Positions 24,794 to 34,377 of a DNA stretch of 64,000 nt are shown here, one piece after another. The notes under the pieces were generated by a model. The model was not told where the DNA came from and did not search any database. It was given only the letters and a program-made list of their open reading frames with translations. The stretch comes from Artocarpus heterophyllus. Lineage: Eukaryota; Streptophyta; Magnoliopsida; Rosales; Moraceae. How positions within the stretch are numbered: position 1 is the stretch's first letter; each line of letters opens with the position of its first letter. Location of the stretch: the NCBI GenBank assembly GCA_025403435.1, contig CM046335.1, positions 5,832,103 to 5,896,102 on the forward strand, read 5' to 3'. The position numbers and the translations under genes were made by a program.

Positions 24794-25444
24794 ATGTCTA
24801 CCTCCTAGTCCACGAAGAAAATAAAGAATGTCTGTGTCTTTTGTGGTTCCAACCTTGGAAAAGATAAAGCCTATTTAGAAGCTGCAAATCACTTAGGGCA
24901 AGTCCTAGCACGCAGTAAGATTAACATAATCTATGGGGGTGGTAGTATAAAAATGATGGAAAATGTGACGCTAGCAGCTAGGTCTAGTGACGCTACAGTT
25001 GTAGGAATTTGGCCTCATATTCTAGCTGAAGGAAACCTTTATAAGGAAGCCATAGGTAAGGGAAAATGAGTCAGGAGCATCCCTAGAAATTTTAAAGCCA
25101 TAATCAATAATTTTGATGCTTTTATAGCATTACCTGGTGGTCTAGGTACTCTTGAGGAAATATTCGTAGTTGCTTGTGGGCAATTGTTGGGCTTTCATTC
25201 CAAACCATTGGGACTGCTGAATGTAAATGGTTTTTATGACGGTCTTTTGAAATTTCTAGATTACGCTGTGGAAGAAAACATCATTGCAGAATCGGAGAGA
25301 CAAATCTTTGCTACTGCTTCAACAGCTGAGGAATTGATAGATAAGATGCAAATCATACATCCAGAATCCGACACTACAACATCCAAGCTTGAATGGGAAA
25401 GGGAAAGTCGGGAGCGGCCAATTGATTTGAATCTTCATCTGTAA
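24794..25444 (+). pseudogene. LONELY GUY-like cytokinin nucleoside 5'-monophosphate phosphoribohydrolase, two in-frame stops
   Basis: One continuous frame of 216 codons matches the LOG family, enzymes that release active cytokinin bases from riboside monophosphates. Visible motifs are CVFCGS (Rossmann start), YGGGS, DAFIALPGG and the signature PGGLGTLEE (residues 114-122), then a KPLGLLNVNGFYD block. The length is near the usual 215 aa. Stop codons sit at codon 5 (24806-24808) and codon 92 (25067-25069); the longest uninterrupted part (25184-25444) covers only the C-terminal third. The region just before DAFIALPGG is shorter than usual and lacks the family's MHQRK-type segment, so even without the stops activity is doubtful. 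The C-terminus ends IDLNLHL, an LxLxL EAR-like motif I do not associate with LOG proteins. The frame is intronless here, whereas plant LOG genes normally have introns, which points to capture from a spliced transcript. Confidence 0.85.
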
Positions 25445-26386
25445 TCTTTTGGTTTTATCTATGGCATGTAGGCATGTGTGTTCGTATTTCATGTGTTACG
25501 AATAACCATTTACCTTGTATTCTGTGTTTCTTGTGGTACGTCGTTGTTCAATCTTTTAGATTCATTGAGCCTAATGCCGGGATAGCTGGATACAGAGTAC
25601 TTGATGCTCTCGAAACGCATCCTACTTAAGGTCTGATATTTTGTTTATCGATGTTTTTGTATTCCCTAAGCATGCATGATATGGATAGCTGGTATACGGA
25701 GTGCCTTGTCCTCTCGAAACGTATCCGTATCATTTTTGTAATGTGTAATATTCTATTAATATTATGTGAAAGTACCAAAGTCAGTTATGGGGATATTTCA
25801 TAGGAAATATGAGTATATTATTTGGGTTGAATGTTTGTGTCATGAGGATAGCTGTTTAATGAAAAATATGTTGGGTTTGTTTGCAACTCTGAGATTCCGT
25901 TTAATATCTATATGAATAAGTTTAATGTATGGTTTTGAATAGAAGTGTTTGTAATATATGTTTTATGATTATGTTTTAGTTTATTAGTTGACATATGAAA
26001 TCAACTACATTTGACTTTTCCTTACTCATAAAGGAAAAAGAACCTAAGATGAAGTATATAAAATTTCTTTGGCAATCTCCTTAAATGTGATTGTAAATCA
26101 CAGTCCATGGATAATGAAGGACTGGAATCTTGGTATGGTCAATATGTATGTCTGATCAGATTCCTAGACCATTACACGGTGTTATAAGTTGAAACTTGTC
26201 AGAAATACTCTCATTTAGGGATTTATAATTTAGAGTAAGATTTATTATGCAAGTAAATAAGTGGAGATACGATAACTTAAATTTGGAGGACAAACAACAT
26301 TAACGGTTTAGACTTGGAATTGGAATCATAATGGAATCAAAAATTTTACTAGTGCTAGAATTGAAATTTTGAGGACGAAATTTCTT
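25445..26386. other. 3' non-coding interior of the LARD-like element
   Basis: No ORF is recognised. It contains a ~44-bp motif twice (25580-25622 and 25683-25726), each with GGATAGCTGG and CTCTCGAAACG-ATCC. The 3' end carries GAGGACGAAATTTC, the usual sequence just before the polypurine tract of Tekay/Del-type elements. Confidence 0.5.
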
Positions 26387-26400
26387 TAAGGGGGTAGAGC
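26387..26400 (+). other. Polypurine tract
   Basis: TAAGGGGGTAGAGC lies directly before the TG of the 3' LTR and would prime plus-strand synthesis. Confidence 0.8.
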
Positions 26401-28779
26401 TGTGACACCCGTTATTCTCCTAACGGGTATTAAGGTAATTAAATTAATTTTTAGTTTATCAATAAAAAAAAACTGCTTCATTTAAAATTTATTTTACAAT
26501 ATTTATTTTTATCTATTTTTTTAAATTTTATAAAATTCTTCTATATTTATTTAGTATGTTTACTGAAAAGCCTTAGAACTTCTAATAAATCTCAAAAATG
26601 TCATATTGGCATTATGTGCATTAAAGTCTCCAGATGAGACATAAGGATATCTTTTCCAACTACTCTTGACCCTCATTTTCTTTATTTCCTCCGTGACATG
26701 CTTCAACATGTCTCCTCCATAATTGCTTCTATCACTTCTCTTCAAATACTTCATCTCTTTCTTCCTTTTCTTCCACGGTTCCCACACTCTTCTTCTCATT
26801 TCTTTGCTGAAGCAAAATACTTAGAGAACTTCTTCAAGGCAGCCATAAAAATCAGCCATCATCACCACCATTTGAGCAATAATTTTAGTCATACCGAAGT
26901 CAAGGAACCAGTTTTGAAGCCATTTCAAGCTTCCAACTAACCATAATCCGAGGTTAGAATCTTATAAACAAGTTTAGTCTTTCATTTATAAATTTTCTTT
27001 TATACTAAAGGATTATTCAAATTTGCGTTCTTAAACCTAAGTATATGTTTGTTGCTATTTTGGAGCATATGTATAAAGTCTAAGTGTATATGCCCTAGAC
27101 AAAAAATTTATATTGTTAAACTTTGTAATACCTCTATGGGCAGTGGCTATTTCTTGAAATTCTGGGATTAAATTAAAATAAATTTTATAAATTGGTTTGC
27201 ATATTTAAAAAATAGACATCCTAAGCTTTCTAACGAGCTATCATAAACCTAAATCGGAGTTGTATTTTATTTTTTATGAATTATTCAATTTTTTGATTGG
27301 AAACTAGTAAACCTGTCAGTTTGTTATGGTATACTAGCTGCTAACCTGAACCAAGAACCCATCTTTGCTCACGACATAATTCTTTAATGTCTTGCAACCT
27401 TTCCAATATTATCCTAAGTGATTGATAAATCTTATTAGGGGCTAAAACATATAGATTACTTGTTTACATTTTATATTGTGTTAAGACAAAAATTGTTTAC
27501 TGTGGTATTCAAAAGAGATTTACATAAAAGCTTTAATGGCATACTAATAAGATAGGTTTACACATGATTTATTTATGAATGTAGTTGTATGTTGTGCTTT
27601 AGTTTTAATTGTCCTTATGTACGCCTTAGGATCAAGGGAGTATGGAGTTAACGTTAATTGATTCAGGATTAAAAGATTGTTGATAAGCTTGAAAGGTAGG
27701 GATTCTATTACTCATCTTTTGTGAGGTTTTTATAGAATTAAAATTGATTGTTTTACCGCAAGATATAAATATATCTATGTTGAACTGATATTATATGAGT
27801 ATCACATATGAAACTATGACATGGACTCGTCTTGTATTGTACGGCGAGGAACATAATGAATTGACACATGTTATAAATTGAGAAGCATGGTTAGGAAAAC
27901 TGATTCTATTAATAATGATTAAATATAGAGAAATTGTGAGACGTGAAGAGGGCGGCGGTTATGTCCTTGGGCATGAATACCCTAAAAGGTAAAATAGGGG
28001 GAAGGTGATGACGCTTCCTTAGGTTAAAAGTCCTAGAACACACTGTACAGGAATCGACTTGGTGAGGACTCGGGGCTTGATGTCCCCTCACCGGAACACC
28101 CTTAGAATGTTTAGAGGGTGATCAAGCGCGCCCATTTGGGTTTTTGATGAGTTGAGTGATACTCTATTGAACGTGGGTACCTAGGAATAATGATGAACTA
28201 TAATATTTGTATATTTGTATATATGTATATGTATGAAACTCGGTAATGATTAACTATGGTATCCACGGAATATGATTATAATAAATCTCATAATCTGGAT
28301 AATGATAAATATTAACTAACCATGCAGGTTTTAATGTGGTAATGATAAAAACCTAAAGGTGAGTAATAGTTTTCTCTACTGAGCATATTGTTGCTCATTC
28401 CCTTATATTTTTATCTTTTCAGGACTCATTAAGTGTGAGGTGGCTACGAGGACAATAGTTGAGAAAGCGATGTAGCTATATTACATTAGGACTGCTTCAA
28501 TTATTAAGAATCTTCTTCATGTTAATGTAAGCATCAATTGTTACTTTCTGTGACTGTATTAAAATGCGTTGAGGGTTAAAATGATGACGACGACAGGTTA
28601 TATTATTAAATTTAAGGTGCTACATTAAACTGTGATTTAATTATCGTTTATATTTTTATTTTTGATTTGAGAGTTTTCATTTAAGCCCCGGGAAAATTTT
28701 ATTTTTAAGGTTTTACTTTTATTTCTGATTTTTATTTTAATTCATTAAAAACTGATAACCCCCATATAGGGGCGTTACA
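26401..28779 (+). repeat. 3' LTR (2379 bp, single-unit form)
   Basis: It begins TGTGACACCC and ends GGCGTTACA, with one copy of the 1331-bp segment (26401-27731) and the 1048-bp 3' part. It is followed by the ATTTA target duplication at 28780-28784. This is probably the ancestral LTR structure. Confidence 0.92.
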
Positions 28780-29026
28780 ATTTATTGCGTTCAGGCAAGC
28801 ATGCTCCTTCCCACTTAACTAGTTCCCCTTCTCTACCGAGCAACGTCTGCCTTGAACGTCGAAGAGCCCTTGTCTACTGACTATCCCGTTTCTGTCTTGC
28901 CTCCGAAGTGTCCCTCCTTTTGTTGTAGATCCACCCGAACAGGCAAAGACGAGCATAGAATAGCTATACACCATGTGGAGCCGCACGTAGTGTTGATCTG
29001 CCGACATATTACGGTAAGCATCAACA
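28780..29026 (+). mobile_element. 3' piece of the split candidate solo LTR
   Basis: It starts with the ATTTA duplication and continues the GC-richer block broken at 15615. It ends CATCAACA, the inverse of the TGTTG start at 15217. The flanking DNA on both outer sides is AT-rich and similar in character. Confidence 0.45.
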
Positions 29027-30240
29027 ATATTTTTTTAAGAAAACATTTTTTAATAAAAAATAATTAATGTAAAATATAATTAAATTTGTTTTTTGCCAAA
29101 CAAATAAATTTAAGTTTAAAATACTTATTAATATTAACTAAAACCCTAATTATTAATATATTAATAAATTTTTTATTACTGTTAAACTTAAAGAAAATGA
29201 GGAAGACTTCCTCTCTCTTCTTCGGCGAGGCCAATACGCCTGCGAGATCAAAGTTGATAGCTCACGCGGCAAGGATGACGATGGAGCGCAACCCACGCAT
29301 GACGCCTTCCTTCGATGGCCCTATCGCCTAGATCGACGGATTTGGACGGCTGGAGATTGATGGCCTCCACAAGCTTCCTCCCTGCGATGAAGACGATGTT
29401 GTTGCCCGATGATGCGAGGCATGAGATAAAGATCAAGGCTAGGCTTCAAGAATTGCACGACGATCGAGTTGTGGTGGGAGGATTCAACGCCGGCAATAGG
29501 ATTTGGACAGCGATCACATGAGCCCGTTGACAACGAGATTTGCACGAGCTTTGCTCCGGTGCGAGCATTGACGACGCGAGCTTCCCTTCCGTCGCTAACA
29601 TGCTGGAGTGTAGTCACCGGCGTTGGGGAGGGATTGGGGATAGTGGGCTGCAGTGGGTGCCATAGTGGTGTGGCGAGGCACGGGAGGAAGGATGCTCTAG
29701 TGAGGAATTTCACATAAAACATCTTTATTTTGTTTTCATTTTACGAGCAATATTTTGGAATTTGCAAAAATGTTTTCATTTTGTATTGGCTAAAAAATGA
29801 AAACAAACAAGTTTTTATTTTCATTTTTGTTTCTTGTGTTTTTGAAAACAAGAAACATGTTTAGAAAATGAAACTAAATAGGGCCATTGTGTTTCAATTT
29901 TCCACTTTTATATTAAAAAAGTTTGAAACATGTCACTTTTAAGAAATATAAAGACATAATTAATCATAATTATTTTAGATTAAGACTAAGCAAATATATA
30001 TTTATCTAAAGGTGTTTTAGCCTTTGTGGCTAAGAGAAATGATATGAATCAAATGAGGGAAAAAATGGTAGAACACAATCATGGTAATAAAAAGTGTTAT
30101 ATCACTTAATTTACAAAAAAAAAAAATAGAGGGACAAAGAAGGCAATCTTTATCTCCTTAGTGGCATATTTGTTAAATTATGGGGAATTTTCATAAATAT
30201 CTTCTTTTCAAACTTATTTCTATTTTTTTTATAAAGGCCA
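29027..30240. other. Repeat-derived region with a GC-rich island
   Basis: 29195-29720 is unusually GC-rich for this window and has overlapping open frames on both strands (for example 29321-29722 minus), but I recognise no protein. It is followed at 29730-29890 by a TTTTCATTTT / AAAATGAAAAC palindrome-rich stretch ending AAATAGGGCC, which resembles a DNA-transposon terminus. No gene is called. Confidence 0.4.
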
Positions 30241-30246
30241 CATGTA

Positions 30247-30577
30247 TTTTAAACTTGTCATGCCAGTACAAAATGTTATGATAAATCAGAGAGAAAAGGA
30301 AAGAAAGAGTTAAGATAGTGTTAAGCTTTGTCTATTTGAATTGATTGAAACAAAAATAAGTAAATATATAAATAAATAAATAAACAACTCATACTAGTAG
30401 AAAAGTGTTATGAATTCTCTATTTGAATTTATTAATAAATATTTTAAACTTGTTATGCCAGTAGAAAAGCATTATGATAAATAACAGAGAAAAGAAAAGA
30501 AAGAGTTAAGATAGTGTTAAGCTTTGTCTATTTGAATTGATTGAAACAAAAATAAGTAAACATATAAATAAACAACT
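30247..30577 (+). repeat. Tandem duplication, ~140 bp unit
   Basis: 30247-30396 and 30442-30577 share the same order of words: TTTTAAACTTG, ATGCCAGTA, GAAAGAGTTAAGATAG, TGTTAAGCTTTGTC, AATAAACAACTCATACT. The second copy has small deletions in the TAAA repeats. Confidence 0.8.
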
Positions 30578-31129
30578 CATACTAATTATTTTTAAAAATT
30601 AATTTTAAAAGTTTAGCATGATATATAATTCTCTCTAAAACCAAAATATGTCTTCTATTACTATATATCACTTAGAAAGATATCAATAAAATATTTATTG
30701 ATAGATTATTAGAGATGACAATATTCTTCACAGGAACAAAACTTGCAACGAAAAGCCCCAATTAAGGGGGGAAGGGTACAAACTTTTTTCCCTAAGTCGT
30801 GGAGGGACGAGGACAGGGAAAGCTTTCCTTGACCCAATATGCATATAATATTCTATAATATTATTTTTTCAAAGTATCATAAAGGAGAAATATGTTTGAT
30901 GTTTTGCAACTTTTTTTAGCATACGTGTTAAATTTTGCATTTAAGATCTTTGATGGATTTTTATTTAGATTTGATTTTGTATGTGTAGAATTTGGTTTGT
31001 TTTGCGAAACCTTTGATTTTAATTTAAATTCGTATTAGCTTATACTTTATTTTTGTTTTAAGTTGCTAAAATTTAAAATGCATAATTATATTAGACGAGA
31101 AATAAGATGAGAATGATTGTACAAGAAAG

Positions 31130-31890
31130 ACCACTTCAATGGTGTGCTGCGCCGACCCGACCCTTTTGACTCTATGACCATGAAAGGCTTGTGTCGTGCT
31201 AGGCCTAGCCTTCTGCAGTAGAGGGCTATGCCTAGGCCATGCATGAGGAGAAAATCTTAAGCCCAGGCCTAGCCTTTGAAGGGTCGTGCCCGGCTCTACA
31301 TGACCGGCCCTATAATTTTTAAATTTTTAATTTCTAAATTTTTTTGTTTATTTAAAAATAATAATAAACAAATTAATAAGCATAAAATTAATAGACTACT
31401 ATGTATAAAGCAATATTTCTAACTATTATATAAAGTATTGAAGAATAGAAATTCTTATTTTTTTTTTCAACGTGTGATTTAAGCAAATTTATATTTAAAT
31501 TTGTAATATGTTTTATAAACATAATAAATATAGTTGGAAATAAAAAATCATGCAAATAAATGTCTAGGTGAGTGATTAATAAACTCTTATTTTTTCCCAA
31601 AGGTTTCAGATTAAAATCTCAAGAAACTTAAAATAGGGTATTTTCTTGAACACTTAAAACGCCAAGCTTAAAAGGCCTTTGGTGTGCTTGGGCCAAACCG
31701 GGCACGCCACATGCCTGGGCCGGCCTAGGCCTTTTGCAGGCCAGGGCTATGTTGGCCCCATGGGCCTAAGAGGTCATGCCTAGCCCTAACCTATCAGACG
31801 TGCTATCCCAACCCAGTCCGCTACAATACAGGGCTAGGCTAGGACATGTCTTACATTGTTGGCGACTAGGCCAGGCTCCAGACATACAAG
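31130..31890. mobile_element. Possible DNA-transposon remnant with GGCCTAGGCC-rich ends
   Basis: Two GC-rich blocks (31145-31310 and 31670-31880) are packed with GGCCTAG, CCTAGGCC, GGGCC and CCGGCC words in both orientations. They flank an AT-rich core. Such subterminal repeats are seen in plant hAT elements. No transposase and no clean terminal repeat were found. Confidence 0.3.
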
Positions 31891-32490
31891 AGCATATAGG
31901 CAATGCTTTTAAAATCACGAGAATGTGAAGAATAAACATAGATCCATCCTTTTATTCGTAAGCAATATTTTATATTACCGTAAAAATAATTGCTTTAGTT
32001 CAATTTTTTTTTCCTCATTAACGCCCCTGCCAAGAAAATATTCCTAATTCCATCGGTGTGCAACCCCATTTTACACATAACAGTCACCACTTTGGCTCAC
32101 CATCGAACTTCATGCGCACTAGAAAAGGGGTGCTAGTTAAGCCTATAGTCATGGCTTTAGAACTAGTTTTACATGCATTGTGTGGACGCTTAAAACACAA
32201 TCTCAAAAAATGGCGATGACACGCAAGATAGAGTGTGTGTGTATCTGATCATCCTCTGGTGAAATTAAAAAAGCTTGATAGTAATATTGCAAAAGCTCCT
32301 TCTACTAGTTGCACTCAATTATCCCATCATAATAAGCAGCTAACAGCATCTGTCTGCTGTAAAATGTAAATTGGTAGCAGAGATATTTAGTACAATTTAA
32401 GCAGACAGATCTAATGCTAACACATTGAGGAGGATCAACATTCATCACCACAAAATACGACATTACAAAATGTTGAACAGACGCAGGTTT
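31891..32490. other. Intergenic and NOP10 3' flank
   Basis: AT-rich sequence downstream of NOP10 with no gene, RNA or clear repeat. The NOP10 3' UTR lies at the right end. Confidence 0.5.
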
Positions 32491-33566
32491 TTAATATTTT
32501 GGAGGGGCCTGCTGGGTTGGCAACAATCCGAATCGTTTCTTCAGAAAAATTCTCTGTCTTTGGTACTTGTCATCAGGAGAGAAGCGCGCTGCAAATGAAA
32601 TGAAGCAGGAAGGAAACGAATTAATAATGCAATAGAAGGAGACTCGTATGGTCAATATGTGTTGGAGAAAGGTAAAAAAGGCCATTCTCGTTAAACTAGT
32701 GCCTGATTTAAAAAAAAAAAAAAGTGTGTCACGGTAGAATAGGAAAAACAACCGTAAAGTTTGGTAATAACAAGGAAAATAAAGCAGTCAGGAAGTTTCA
32801 GAATGGCAAATCTATAATGCCATAAAAGAGGAGACTTTGTGGAAAATTCCAGTTCAAAGCTCGGACGAGAAAACCCAAAATTCACATCAGATATGCTTAA
32901 AGGTATGCATATACTTGTTAACTGTCATTATTGTACAAGATGACCCAATGGTTTAAACCTTAAAGTCCATTAACCATCACAAAGACAATATTATGATATG
33001 CTCCAATAAAGTAACTAAGAATACAATTTGTGTACTAATGAAGAAAAGGGGAAGAAAAATTCAAGCACTTTTTAAGTTGAAACATCTACCAGGATGAGCA
33101 GATTCGGTAGGCAACCCAAGCGGCGATTCTTTCTGCATGCACAAAGTTAGAGAAGATTAATCGTTTTACGAAGACAAAAGGGTACCAAATTGCACAAACC
33201 AACCAAAATTTTTGAAAGCAGTAGTAGAAAATCAAAATGGCGGTCAAAAACACACAGCAGCAGAAGGGAAAAAAAAATAAATCAAAACATAGCGATCAGC
33301 TTCTAGCTGTATCAAATAACTCTCAGAATTCGTTTTCAGTATTTCACCATAACATTTTACAAAAACTGAGAAACATATTTCCGATCCGAAGTTGATTCTG
33401 GATAAAAGATAAATTACAATAAAAACTCGAACACCACACAACACTAAAAAGAAAAAGAAAAATTGAAATTGGTGCTTCTAATAATGAAAAGTGAGTAAGT
33501 GTAAAACGTCACCTTGGTAGTGTAGACCTTGTCACCATTCTCGTTTATGTAAAACTGAAGATACAT
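32491..33566 (-). CDS. NOP10: NOP10, H/ACA snoRNP subunit
   Basis: Three minus-strand coding exons (33566-33513, 33132-33090, 32588-32491) join in frame to 64 aa, the normal NOP10 length. The protein starts [18 protein letters not shown] and ends [16 protein letters not shown], with the conserved [21 protein letters not shown] region between; it is near-identical in style across eukaryotes. NOP10 binds Cbf5/dyskerin and NHP2 in box H/ACA particles, which pseudouridylate rRNA, in the nucleolus. A TTAACAG acceptor about 20 bp upstream of the ATG suggests a spliced 5' UTR, with the first exon at about 33850-33960. It is divergently transcribed from the NECAP gene; the shared promoter has a telo-box and site II motifs, usual for ribosome-biogenesis genes. 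Confidence 0.95.
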
Positions 33567-33965
33567 TTTTGCTGATCGTAAAACCCTGTTAACACAAAAA
33601 GACTCATTCAAAAGATTTATAAATACTAGTAAAAACAATAACTTGATTAAGCAAAATTCTGATACGAATTTAATTTGCATTAAAAATCTATCAACGACTA
33701 GGTGAAACTGAACAACATCCCAGTGTGATTAAAAGACAGAGACCAAAAAAAAGGACCTTTTTTTTGTTCTTCTTTCAGTTAATTATTCTTTTCAATACAC
33801 ATATGGATATCGGAACCAGTTTGAGCGTCAAAGCTTTTACCTTTTTCACGCCGACAGAGATTTAGACGACGAAGTCCGAGGAATAGCGGCTGAGAGTGTC
33901 GACGGCGAGGAGAGAGAAAGAGAGGGTTGGAGAGAGAGAGAACTGAACTGGATGTCTTCTGATTA

Positions 33966-34070
33966 TAGGGTTTAGCCGTTTTGGTTTGCTTGTTAGAGGG
34001 CATGAGTCACGTGACACTCACGTGAGTAAGTTCGAGAGTCTTCAATTGTGGGCCGAAAAGATCATGGGCT
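33966..34070. promoter_or_regulatory. Shared divergent promoter of NOP10 and NECAP
   Basis: Between the two head-to-head genes lie a telo-box (TAGGGTTTA, 33966-33974, AAACCCTA in NOP10 orientation), two CACGTG palindromes 11 bp apart (34008-34013 and 34019-34024) and two site II elements (TGGGCC 34049-34054, TGGGCT 34065-34070). Telo-box plus site II is a known plant combination in ribosomal and nucleolar genes. Which gene each motif serves is inference. Confidence 0.6.
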
Positions 34071-34377
34071 TTGCATGACGAAGCATTATTGGCCAATTCC
34101 ACATAATGAAGAGGACAAAGAAGGAAAAGGGCAAATTGGTAAAATCGAGGAATCGATGCGGTCGACCTTTCAAAGCAGAGCAGTCTTCGAGGCCACGTTT
34201 CTGCAACTTCCATTGATGCCTTCTCTGCACCTTCTTCTTCATCTTCATCGATTCAATCAATCTCACCTCTCTTTCTTGCAATTCACGCTAAATTCTTCAC
34301 CAAATCCCTAAACCAGAACAAAGGAAGTAGCGACAAACTCCATTTTCGTTTTTGGCAAATCGATCTCCCACGAAACG

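Larger units (their letters stand above)
15616..28779 (+). mobile_element. Complete LARD-like LTR retrotransposon without gag-pol, carrying a LOG-like gene
   Basis: A 13,164-bp element has a perfect 5-bp TSD (ATTTA), LTRs beginning TGTGACACCC and ending GGCGTTACA, a primer site matching the initiator-Met tRNA type (21991-22003) and a polypurine tract (26387-26400). The LTR ends, PBS and the GAGGACGAAATTTC motif just before the tract are typical of Ty3/Gypsy chromoviruses of the Tekay/Del kind (family knowledge). The 4.4-kb interior contains no protease, RT, RNase H or integrase. It has a 173-aa ORF (23614-24135) and a LOG-like reading frame (24794-25444) preceded by a promoter-like block. The element would therefore depend on an autonomous relative. 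The single-copy parts of the two LTRs differ by only a few substitutions per few hundred bases, suggesting a fairly recent insertion. Confidence 0.85.

Noticed and set aside
24794..25444. The LOG-like frame as a functional host LOG gene
   Set aside because: Two in-frame stops, no introns, a missing conserved segment, and location between the LTRs of an element with a perfect TSD.
15040..29890. A large DNA transposon enclosing both LTR elements (GGCCC-type ends at about 15040 and 29885)
   Set aside because: The terminal similarity is too short and no matching target duplication was found.
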